Origin: CAWGYT01 sp963826795
GTDB taxonomy: Bacteria; Planctomycetota; Planctomycetia; Pirellulales; Pirellulaceae
Direction of reading: 5' to 3'
DNA length: 64,000 bases
NCBI GenBank assembly: GCA_963826795.1
Contig: CAWGYT010000017.1
Span: forward strand, 48,023 to 112,022
The notes beneath the pieces are model-generated. The model saw only the letters and a program-made list of their open reading frames with translations, was not told the origin of the DNA and did no database searches. The position numbers were made by a program, and so were the translations under genes. Positions 51,901 through 62,700 of this stretch are shown one piece after another (position 1 is the first letter of the stretch; every line of letters begins with the position of its first letter).

Positions 51901-52914
51901 TGATAGCGACGCGTCTTGTCTTTGGCCAGTGCCGTTTTGACGATCGTTTCCAAATCACCCCGCAAATCACGTCGAATCGCACTCAGCCTTGGTGCTTCGC
52001 GATCCCGAATCATCTGCAGCGATTCCAGCACATCCTGCCTGGATAGATCGAACGGCCGTTGGCCCGTGAGCATTTCAAACAGGATCACGCCCAGTGCGTA
52101 AACATCACTGCGAGTGTCGGTATCCCCCGGTTTTCCAGCCGCCTGCTCCGGGCTCATATACTCCAGCGTGCCAATGATCTGACCGGTTTGGGTCGACATC
52201 GCGTTAAGTTGAGCGTCCGCTTCCAACGCTCGAGCAACACCGAAATCAAGAATCTTGGGCTGTCCGGCCGAGTCGACGAGAATATTGGCGGGCTTCAAGT
52301 CACGGTGCACGACACCTTTTTGGTGCGCATGATGGATTGCATCGCAGACAGCCGCCAGCAGTTCCAGACGGGCTTCCTTGGTAAGCTCCTGCTCCTCCGC
52401 AGAGACGGTGATCGGCTTGCCGTCGATCAGTTCCATTGCAAAAAAGAACCGCCGTCCGCCGTCCACCGGTTCACTTCCCGCTTCGAAGATCTGCGCGATT
52501 CCTGGATGCCGTAACAGACCGAGCACTTGCGTCTCGTACTCGAAACGTCGCTGCAGGCTCGGCGACGCAAAATCGGAGGCGCAGAACCTTCAATGCGACT
52601 TGTCGTTTCGGATTCTCCTGGCGAGCCTCAAAGACAGTGCCCATCCCTCCCTGACCAATGCGACGGATGATTTGGTATTGCCCAACCCACTCCGGTGAAC
52701 CGTTAAGCTGTTCGCTAACCTCCGATTGCACGAGTCTGGCCAACGAGTCGGCGAATCCACCGTCTACTTGATCGGCCTCAAGAAACGTCAGCAGAAGATC
52801 GTGCAATTCGGCGTCCGTCTCGGCAATCTGCTTGAGTGCGGCTTGCCGTTCATGCTGCGGAAGATCACAGATGCGAAGGAAAGCCGCTTTGGCAAGTGCG
52901 TAGTCGGTCAACAA
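48849..52914 (-). CDS. Ser/Thr protein kinase with TPR and extracytoplasmic beta domains (frameshifted once)
   Basis: About 1354 residues. From the start at 52914 an N-terminal helical region precedes the kinase domain: glycine loop GQGGMG at residues 87-92, Lys109 in VALKV, then HRDLKPANIL, DFGVARALEA and YMSPEQAAG. A single membrane span (TLVVASAIVLLSLLAGIIGT) follows, then about ten TPR units outside, an FN3-like domain (ATHWQICLDE, then YRWRARVYASDGRE) and a C-terminal jelly-roll-like domain. The frame changes at the AAAA run at 52569-52572 (TTTT on the coding strand); three T's would restore RLRFASPSLQ. It lies 48 bases after the ECF sigma gene, the usual ECF-kinase pair. The last 38 codons are duplicated at 46778-46891. 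Confidence 0.88.
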
Positions 52915-52962
52915 GAACCTCGCTTCGTGATGAATTCACGTGTAATCCGTCGAGGGCGGAGG

Positions 52963-53559
52963 TCAGCTGGCCGCGCCGCCACCCTCAAGCTCTTTTTTCA
53001 ACCAAAGGCGCGCGAATCGCCACTCACGATTGACGGTGGCCAGCGACACGCCAAGTTCCTCGGCGATCTGTTGGTGCTCCATCCCGGCAAAGAATCGCAA
53101 AGCGACGACTTCGTAGCCCCGTTTATCGTGAAGTTCCAACCGACGCAGGGCGTCGTCCAGCGAAAGCAGATCGACACCGCTTTGCGCTTCAACACAGAGC
53201 ATGGTCTCGTCGAGCGGAAGTCGCTCGCGATCTCCTCCTCGTCGCACGGCTTTCCGTTTCCGAGCGTGTTCAACCAGGATCCGCTGCATCGCGCGGGCCA
53301 TCGCTCCATAGAAATATGCGCGGTTTGGCAGGGCCGGCATGTCATCTTTTTTGAAGATTCGGATGACGGCCTCATGGATGAGCGCCGTGGGCTGTAACGT
53401 GTGACTGCCCGCCTCGCCCCGCATGGCCCGGCCAGCAATTTGACGCAGCTGCGCGTAAGAGATCTCTAACAAACGGTCACACGCCGACAAATCTCCGGCT
53501 TCAATGTGGCGGAGCATGTCGTGAATCTCTTGCGGATTCGATGGCGATTCCATAGTCAC
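52963..53559 (-). CDS. ECF-type RNA polymerase sigma factor, planctomycete kinase-linked group
   Basis: A 198-residue sigma-70 factor of the group annotated in Planctomycetes as TIGR02999/Sigma70_ECF. Region 2 is LRQIAGRAMRGEAGSHTLQP and LIHEAVIRIFK. Region 4 is YEVVALRFFAGMEHQQIAEE followed by LGVSLATVNREWRFARLWLK. No anti-sigma gene is present. The immediately downstream kinase suggests control by phosphorylation, as known for other kinase-linked ECF groups. The start at 53559 (MTMESPSNPQ) has no better alternative. Transcription diverges from the giant secreted protein, which could be a target. Confidence 0.92.
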   Translation of the reverse strand: MTMESPSNPQEIHDMLRHIEAGDLSACDRLLEISYAQLRQIAGRAMRGEAGSHTLQPTALIHEAVIRIFKKDDMPALPNRAYFYGAMARAMQRILVEHARKRKAVRRGGDRERLPLDETMLCVEAQSGVDLLSLDDALRRLELHDKRGYEVVALRFFAGMEHQQIAEELGVSLATVNREWRFARLWLKKELEGGGAAS

Positions 53560-53620
53560 TCAGGATTATAACAGGCGGTTGTTGGCTGTCGAGCACGCCG
53601 AATCGGGGGGTCCGATCCAG

Positions 53621-53638
53621 TTTTTTAAAAAAAGCGTG
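53621..53638. promoter_or_regulatory. T6A7-gcgtg motif between sigma factor and giant protein genes
   Basis: ttttttaaaaaaa followed by gcgtg, 62 bases upstream of the sigma start and about 106 bases upstream of the giant protein's start. The same string occurs at 36124-36141 upstream of the PEP-CTERM gene. Confidence 0.35.
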
Positions 53639-53743
53639 ACACGCAGCGGCTCCGTTCTACGCAGAGCTCTGAGACCGAGGAATTCATGAAAAGCGTGCTC
53701 CGGCCGCTTCACAATCTTCACGCCGACGATCCCGAGAACAAGC

Positions 53744-56700
53744 ATGGGCAAACTGCGAAAAGGCCGACAGACACGACGCCTTCGGCGGAGAACGTATCAA
53801 CCGGAGCAGCTCGAAGCCCGACAGCTGCTGGCCGCCGACCCGATTGTCGTGGACCTTGACCATCTGCGGGATTCTGAGGATCCCAGCAATCAATTCACAA
53901 GCCTTCGGGAGGCAATCGCCCTGGCAGATGCCAATCCCGGCCCGGATACGATCACCTTTGCGCCCAATTTGAATTTTGGCACCATCACCGCGACGGGCGG
54001 CGAGCTCGTGATTAACTCGGAAGTCACGATCGACGCCTCGAGTGCGGGCTTGCTCCGAATTGGACGACAACGTGGAGCGGGCGGCTTCGCCGAACATCGC
54101 ATCTTTCGTATTGCGGCAAATGCCAATGTGGTGATGAACAATGTCATCATCCAAGGCGGCCGCGCCGGTTACGACGAAGCAGAGTATGGCGGAAACTATG
54201 GTGGGGGAATTTACAACGAAGGGACCTTGAGACTGACCAATTCCGTGGTTGGCGGCAACGTCCAATTTGCAATCGTCCAAACCGGACAATCCCGTTTCGG
54301 GGGCGGGGCGGGAATCTACAGTGCGCGAACAGCGACACTTGAATTGGTCAATTCGCATGTCGGTGCGTTGGAAATCGACGAAGCCTTTTACACCAACGTT
54401 GGACTTGATCCACAGCAATTCAGGGGCAGTAGTGGTCAACCCGAGCTGGTCCCAAACAATCAAGCTCAGGGGACGGGCAGCGGCATTTTCAATGTTGGTA
54501 ACTTGCTCATCTCAAGCGACAGTTCGATCTCCTACAACCGGTCCAACTACCAGGGGGCGGGCATTTACAGCACGGGCGTCGTTTCGATCACCGACAGTCA
54601 CATCACGGGCAACCGGGTCGACGGCGGCACCTCGGCGGGAGGCGGTATCGCGAACTACGGTTCCCTGACAATTGAACGCAGCACGATTGATGGCAACATC
54701 GCATACTCTGGCGGAGGCATCTATTCAGAATCAGGTGAGCTTTCGCTGATCGGTAGCGAAATCGTTGGGAATACGAGTAACCAGGGAAATGGCGGTGGGC
54801 TGCATCTTCAATCAGGCACTGCAAGCATTACGAGAAGCCTATTCGAAGCGAATCAGGCCGGCGACAGTGGCGGGGCGATTTATAGCCGCGACACTCTGGC
54901 AATCAGAAGCAGCACGATCGTCAACAATACAGCGAACGAAGGAGGAGCCATCTTCGCGGGATGCAGAGCCCTTCTTTTCTGTTCGACCACGAACAATATT
55001 GCGAATTCGACAATCACCCGCAATACGTCGCGGGGTTCAGGAGTCTTCACCTTTAGTGGATCGGCCACGGTCCGCAACTCCATTCTTTCCGACAATGTCG
55101 GCCAAGACATCGAGCCGATAGCCAACCTCTTCAATCCGAGCCCATTCACGTCAAACGGTTACAACATCCTTGAAATCCCTGAGCCGACTAGCACGGCCTT
55201 CAGGTTGCAGCCGACGGATCGAATCACGAGTCAGCCCAGCCTGGGGCCACTCGGGGACTTCGGTGGTCCGACTCGAACGATTGGCTTGTTGCCCGACAGC
55301 CCGGCACTTAACAGCGGTCCCGCAGCGGTTGCTGCCGGTACACTGGACCAACGTGGGCAACCCCGACTCGAGGGACCCGCCGTGGACCGCGGAGCTTTCG
55401 AATCCACTCCACTTGTTCGCATGGAAGTCGACCATCTTCCGGGCAAAGGCGAGGTGGATGTTGCCGACGGTTACTATGCTCCGGGAGAAATCTCGCTCAG
55501 CGACGCCGTCGCGTGGGCGAATGCAATTCCGGGTCACGATACGATTCGTTTCAGCCAGGCGCTGCTGGATCAGATCGAAAGTGATTTCGACGGCAGCGCA
55601 ACGATCACTCTCGGCTCGCAGCTCAACATTACCGATGACCTCACCATCCTCGGGCCGGGTGCAAAGGTCCTGTCTCTAAGCGGTGACAAGCGAAGTCGGA
55701 TCTTTCAGATTGAGGCGGGCGTCTCACTCGATCTCCGTGATCTGACGCTGACCCAAGGCCAAGCTCCCACCACGGGCGCTTCAGCCAACAACGGCGGGGC
55801 GATTGCGAACTTTGGCGATCTGGCGTTGCAACGTGTGGAGATTACTGACAGCCACGCGCCGCGCCTTGGCGGAGCCATTTCGACTTGGTCAGGTTCAACG
55901 TTGTCGATTCAGTCGAGTACGCTGGCCGGCAATACAGCGGCCAAGGGCGGCGGATTTTACTCGAGAGGCGACGTTCAGGTGGAGAACTCGACCCTCGCCG
56001 AGAACTTCGGCAGCGAATTCGGCGGCGGTTTTGTGAGCTTTGCGGGGACTGTCACACTCGATCACTCCACGATCGTCGCTAACCACGCGCTGCTGAACTC
56101 AGGGGGCTTTCGTAATGAGGGAGCGCTGGTTGAGTTGGCAAACACCGTGGTATCCAAGAACACGTCCAGTGTTGACGCGGATTATTCTCAGGATCCGACC
56201 TTTCCCGACGGTCAAGTCACGATGGGTCCGTTCAACTTTGTCGGCAGTTCAATCGACCCCTTGCTGGGCCCCCTGCGCGACCTGGGCGGACCCACGCGCA
56301 CGGTGGGAATCCTGCCGACCAGTCCCCTGATTGATGCCGCCGATCCTGCTTCGTCGCGTGAAACGGACCAGCGAGGTTTCACTCGGCCCATTGATTCTCG
56401 ACGGGATGATGATTCGGGACCGGCGGACATTGGTGCCTTTGAGTACGTTGCGCCGGATTTCACTGAGGGCGATCCAATCGTTGTCGATCACTTGGATCCA
56501 GAGGCCGGTGGAATCGCCGATGGCTATTTTGCGGCCGGTGAATTCACATTGCCAGAAGCCGTCTTGTTTGCCGCGGAATTGCCAGGTGCCAACACGATCC
56601 AGTTCGACGAGTCATTCTTTGTCGATGACGACGGACAACCAGTGTCGCATCACATCGCGCTCGAACGGACGCTGCGGATTTTCGACGAATTGGAAATCAT

Positions 56701-59700
56701 CGGGCCCGGGGCCGACCTGCTCTCGATCCACGTCGGCACTGCTGCCACGAACGGTTTTGATATCGCCGCCAGCGGAACGGCAACGCTCCGCGACTTGACC
56801 ATCGACGGCGACCAGGTCGGTCGCGGGATCAACAACGCCGGTGATCTTACGCTGGATCGTGCATACGTCACGAACGGGTATGCCGAAGAAGGAGGTGGGC
56901 TATTTAACGCCGGCAACGCAACGCTCAACCGTTCCACGATCGCAAATAGTACGGCCGACTCTTTCGGTGGAGGCGTGTTTAACCAAGGCTTCCTTGTGGC
57001 CGCCAACAGCACGCTCTCTTCGAATCAAGCCTTGGATGGCGGCGGATTGTGGAATGAGGGTGGAGCCACAACCAGTTTCCTGCAAAGCACGATCTCCAAC
57101 AACCGGGCCGACGCACGTGGTGGGATTTTCAACGCCGGCACGGTGCTCCTGCAAAGTACGATCGTCGCCGCCAACGATGAAACCATTACCCGATCGCGGT
57201 CCGACATCGGCAACATCGGCACCATCACGAGCAACGGCTACAACCTCATCGGTGACCTCGCGTTAGGTGCTGTGGATTGGACGGCAACCGATCTGGTTGG
57301 TGAAGAGCCTCAGCTGACCGATCTCGTGTCGATTCGCGGTTCGATCCCGATGCATGGCCTGTTGCCGAGCAGTCCGGCGGTCGACGCGGCCGGGACGCTG
57401 GGACAGCCCCTCGACCAAACGGGAACCGCTCGCCCCCTGCCGGTCGGTGGAGCCTATGACATCGGTGCCTTTGAAGCGAAGGAGCTCTTCTGGACCGGTG
57501 AATTGGTCGTGACTGACCTGTCGGACGTCTTAGATGCGGAATACGAACAGGGCCTGACCTTGCGTGAAGCCATTCTCTGGGCGAACCGAAAGGATGCGTC
57601 CAATCGCGAAGGTCAGCCGGATCGGATCACGATCGATGCAGACCTGGCCGCGGCGATCCTCGCCGACTTCGAGGCAACCGGCGCGGGCATCACCGTCGAA
57701 CTGGGAAGCGACCTCTTGATCGAAGATGCCGTCGAAATCTCCCCTTTTAGTCGCCTGGAGCGAGACGCTCTCCCGCAGGGTCTGCTGCAGCTTACGGCCG
57801 ATGGGAATCATCGTATCTTCACCGTGCTTGAAACGGCTCAGGCGGTGATAATCGAAGACCTGACGGTGATGGGCGGCGGTGGAGTCGAAGTGGGAGGCGG
57901 CATCTACACGGCTGCGGACCTTGAGCTTTCCAACGCGGTCGTTCGTGATAACAGCTCCGAACTACGAGGTGGCGGAATCGCCGTTGATGGTACCGCAAAG
58001 CTCTTGTTGGAATACAGTTCCGTACTGAGCAACGGAAGCGTTGAAGGTGGAGCAGTCCATTCCGCAGTGGGTGCCACAGTGGATATCGCTTATTCCAGCA
58101 TCGAAGGAAACAAGACCTCGAACCAAGGAAGCGGCGGCGGCGTCTTGAGCCACGGTGAACTGGTGATCATGTCGAGCACCTTTGCGGGTAACGATGCCCC
58201 AACCGGCGGTGCCTTTTCGAGCCTTGGTTCGCTGGAAATGGTCAACACAACGATCTCTGGTAACCGGGGCGGTGGCTTGCAGGTTAGCAATCAGTCCAGC
58301 ATCAACAACTCGACGATCTACGACAACGCTGGAACAGCGATTCACAATCTTGGTCAATTAAGACTCAACAATTCCATCCTCTACAAGAACGGAAACGACG
58401 GGGTCACCCCACAGCCACCCGATCCAGACAGCGGCAATAATATCATCGGCGAAGATCCGCTTCTCTTGTCGCTGGCCAACAACGGTGGTCCAACCAGAAC
58501 ACACGCCCTCAATCCCAACAGCCCCGCCATCGACGCGGGAGATCCCGCGTACACGCCAATTGTGGATCAACGGGGTCGACCGATGGTCGATATACCTGGC
58601 ATCGGCGGCAGCGTGGTTGACATCGGTGCGTACGAGGTGCAATCGATCGTTAATAGCGATTGGAACTACTCAGCTCGCGGACGCAGCCAGTTTGGTGAAG
58701 GCGACGCAAGTGTCTTTGGATTCGGATTCGATGACGGTCGAGCGGGCAGAGGCGTCGATCCGGATCCGGTATTCATCGGTGTCCCATTTGATACCGGGCC
58801 GATGACGCTGGGTGGCATCGCGGATATTTTGGGGGCGAAGTTCGGCGGCGAAGTACGAGCTGACTTTGCGGGACGTGTCGGCTTCGATCTAGGCGTCTAC
58901 GCGAACTCAGGTTCGGTCGATGTCGACTACAGCGGCATGCTGAACTACGTGATCGACGAAGACCCGGCGACAGGTGTGATCGACGTCGCGACCTTCCTTG
59001 CGATCGACGAAGGAAGTTTGTACACGGTTTCGCCAAAGCTGGGCGCCTACATGGATCTGGTATTGGAGCTGGACGCCAGCATTGGAGCCAGCGGCTGCCT
59101 GTTCGGTTGCGTCGGATTCGACGTTCCCTTCAAAATTGATGAAAAGATCGAAATGTTCGCCATCAATCGTCAAGCACGTGATGCAGCGGGCCAGCCTGCA
59201 TTTCTTGATACAAATGGCAACGTCGTGGTGCGACAGGGCACTGAATCCTTGGGAGAAGGTGTGGTTCCCTTCTTCGACGGTGACATCCGTATCGCCGGAC
59301 TAAATCTCTGGGCACCGCCGATTGACGTCGGGCCCAACGACCTGCAAGCCAAAGCAGATCAAGAGTTAGCTGGGGAGCGGCTTGCCAACGCGAATGCCCG
59401 ATTGGCTCAAGGCAATAACGAAATCAATCGAATCGACGAGATGGCGAAGAAGCAAGGCCTGAATCCCGACGCGCTCACCGGAGAACTCAAGCGTCGACGC
59501 GAGGCCGCGATTCAGAACGTCATTAAGGCCAACAATGACAAGACGAAGCTTGATGCTGACGTCAAAAAGAGCAATCCGGCGCGGAACGGCAAGCGGACTC
59601 TGGGAGGAGGCAGCGGCCTTCAGGTCAGCTTTGCCGAGGCGTCCGGCAGTCTGCTGGGTGTGAAAGGGACCGTCAGCGCCGTGGCGGAAAGCGCCCGATT

Positions 59701-62700
59701 CGATCGCAGCCCCGCCATTATCGAAGCAGGCATCAGCAAGCAAATCGGCAGCCTGGCTCTCACCATGCCGGACGTCAACCTACGCGACGTGACGCCCGCC
59801 GGATCCGCGGGGAGGCTGTCCGCTTCGACGTCCGAGTTTCCCAAGAATTCCGAATCGGACGAGAAGCGGCAGCTGGCCAATCTGCAATTGGACGTGGCCG
59901 GACTTCTGGGACCTCTGCTGGGAATTCCCGCCGGCAGATACGCCGCGTCTCTGGGTCCGCTCTCGCTAACCGCCCAGCTCATCTCGTACGACCTCGGGCC
60001 TCAGCTGAATGTCACGCAAGATATTTCGGCGGTTCCGCAGGCCAAGCAGGTCGAGTTCTGGCTCGATACCAATGAAGCGATCGTCAGCGTCAATGGAGTG
60101 AACCAACCTCTTGAAGGCGTGGACGACGTACCTGGCTATTTCAGCTTTACCTTCAAGCCGGGAGATCGCGTTTCGATTGATCCGGCAGGAGACGGTCCGA
60201 TTCGCGTCACGCCTAGGCTGACGATGGATGTGCAATTTCAAAATGACCTTGGACTTGATATCGATCTTCAAGGGGCACTCGAGGCTTTGTCCGTTGGCTT
60301 GAATGTGGGAAACAATGAGATCATCAAAGTCGGACCGCTGATCTCGGAGAAACACAACCTGGGAACGCTCGACCTGGGCAGCATCTACAAAGAGACATGG
60401 AATCTCTTCGAACAAACCATTGGATTGGAGTCATTTACGATCGGCGGGGGATCGCAAGACGGGACAACCGCCGACTCGGCGTTGATGGGAGACGTCAGTC
60501 CGGACGGCCTTACGGCGTCGGTGACCGAGGTCAAAACGACGGATCTGCCTATCTTCTTCTCGAAGGATGTCGTGACCGATTCGGGCGATCAGTTCTGGCC
60601 GCAAGTTGAATATTCGGTGGGTGACAACCAAATCAAGTCGCTCTATGTTCTGCACGACGACTTGACGATCGAGATACTGGACAACCAGGGCGACGTTATC
60701 GATACCCTGGTGCCGATGATGGGTCGTGAATTGGTGCTGGAAGCTCCGACCGCGACACTGCGGATTTCCGGGTTCCGCACCGATATCCTGGCCGAGTCCT
60801 CTCGTGTTGCGGTGGCGCTGAAGTTCGAGAAGTTCGACTCGGAGGGCGACACGAGCGTCGCGATGGAGCTGGTGGGGCCTTCTGAGTCGCTCATTCGAGA
60901 AGACGTGACCGCCGGTAACGTTGCTAAACTCGACCAGGAAGCTCTCGACAATCTGGGAGCGACGGTCATCATCGGATTCGACGTCGATGGAGACGGCCTT
61001 GAGTCGCCATTGACCGACGGCATCCTGCTGATGCGCTACATGGATGGACTGCAGGGCGAAGCGCTTGTCGCCAACGCACTCGGCAAGGACGCGACGCGAG
61101 ACGCGGATCAGATTCGAGCGTACATCGACGAAGTGCTTGATCGAACCGAACGGCTTGAGTCAGGCGACAAGATCCTCACGCTCGATATTGATCACGACGG
61201 CTTGTTGAAATCCAACACGGATGGTCAGCTCATCGCCCGTTTCCTGGCGGGATTCACGGGAACAGATTTAATGTCGGGCGTCGTCAGTGTCGATGGCGAG
61301 CGAACGGATCCTGGGGAGATCGCCGCCTTCCTGCGTCTAGGCCGTGTCACGACGAACAATGAAGTCGTGATGCGTCCGGACGAGAATGACATCTTGGTCA
61401 TGAGTCAAGGAGTTGGCTTTGACGAAGTGATTCAATTTGGCGGTGGGTTCGACGTGTTCGGTGTCGACGACGCGCTGGATGCATCGAACGCTCCCGTAGG
61501 CGCAGCCGTCGGTAATCCGACTAGCCAGGCTGTCGAAGGAGCTGCCGCTGAACTCGCGGCGATGCCTCAGTCCGCAACTCCCCTGGCGGCAGCCGAGCTG
61601 CAGACCTTCGGCTTCATCCTCTCCAATTTCGGCGAAACGATTACCTATAACGAACTGTGGCTCGATGACAATCGCATTTCTCGCGTTGCTCAGGGTGCGC
61701 CTTTCAACTATGCCAACAGAAGATACGAAGGCTTACATGATGAAGATCTGAATCGACTCGAGCGGCGTACGACTACCAGCGTTCTCGGCCGCGAGGAACC
61801 GATCTATGTGCAAGCGCCGGATGCCGCGGGTTACACCTACAAAACGCTCGGTGGCTACGAGTTCGAGACGATCTCGATTGATTTGCAGGTCGGCGATAAC
61901 GGATACCTTGGTGAGGGCTTCGATCTGTATCGTGGTTTGAAGTTTGCGGATGCCGATGGCGAAGAGATGATTCGATGGGAGTTCGAAGCCTTCATCCAGG
62001 AGGGCAATCCGCAATTCGATTCAGGCGACGGCATCCTGGTCTACAAGCCCAACCAGCCGCTCGAAACGTTCCGGCTATTTCCCACTGCTTTGCCCAACGT
62101 CGATATCCATCAGGTGGACAACCTGTCTGCGCCGAAGCTCATCACCACGACGGGCTTTACCCTGCTTCCAGGGAACGATGCGGCGCAAAAGCCCGCCATC
62201 GAGATGACGCAGATCGCCCATCGCAAAGCGCCCCACGATCCTCCTGCCGTCGCCCTGCCAGTTCACATTGAGGCATCTCTCGCCGAGTCACTGGAACATC
62301 AGTTTTCGATCAGCCGCAGGAACGAGTCCGCGATCGTATCCGGCAGCCGAGCGTACGCTGCGTGGGGAGCCGTTACTGAATTCGTACAACTTGCATCGGC
62401 CAACCAGATATCGATCGTCGGCTCGGACAATGCCAACGACACGCTGCAGATCGAATCGATCGGTGGACCCGTTCATACGCCGATCCATTTCGACGGCGGG
62501 GCTCGCGCTGATACCGTTGTATTCGCGGGTGAGGGGATCCTCCTCGACCTCGTGACACGTGATCGATTTACGGGTGTCGAGACCATCGACATCCGTGGTA
62601 CGGGTGCCAACCAACTGGAGTTGGACGTCGAGTCCTTAGTAGGCAACGGCGGACTTGCGCACACCGTCAGGATCCTGGCGGACGACGATGATGTGTTGGG

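Noticed and set aside
53621..53633. T6A7 run as a rho-independent terminator
   Set aside because: No GC-rich stem stands immediately before the T run on either strand, and it lies between divergent genes.
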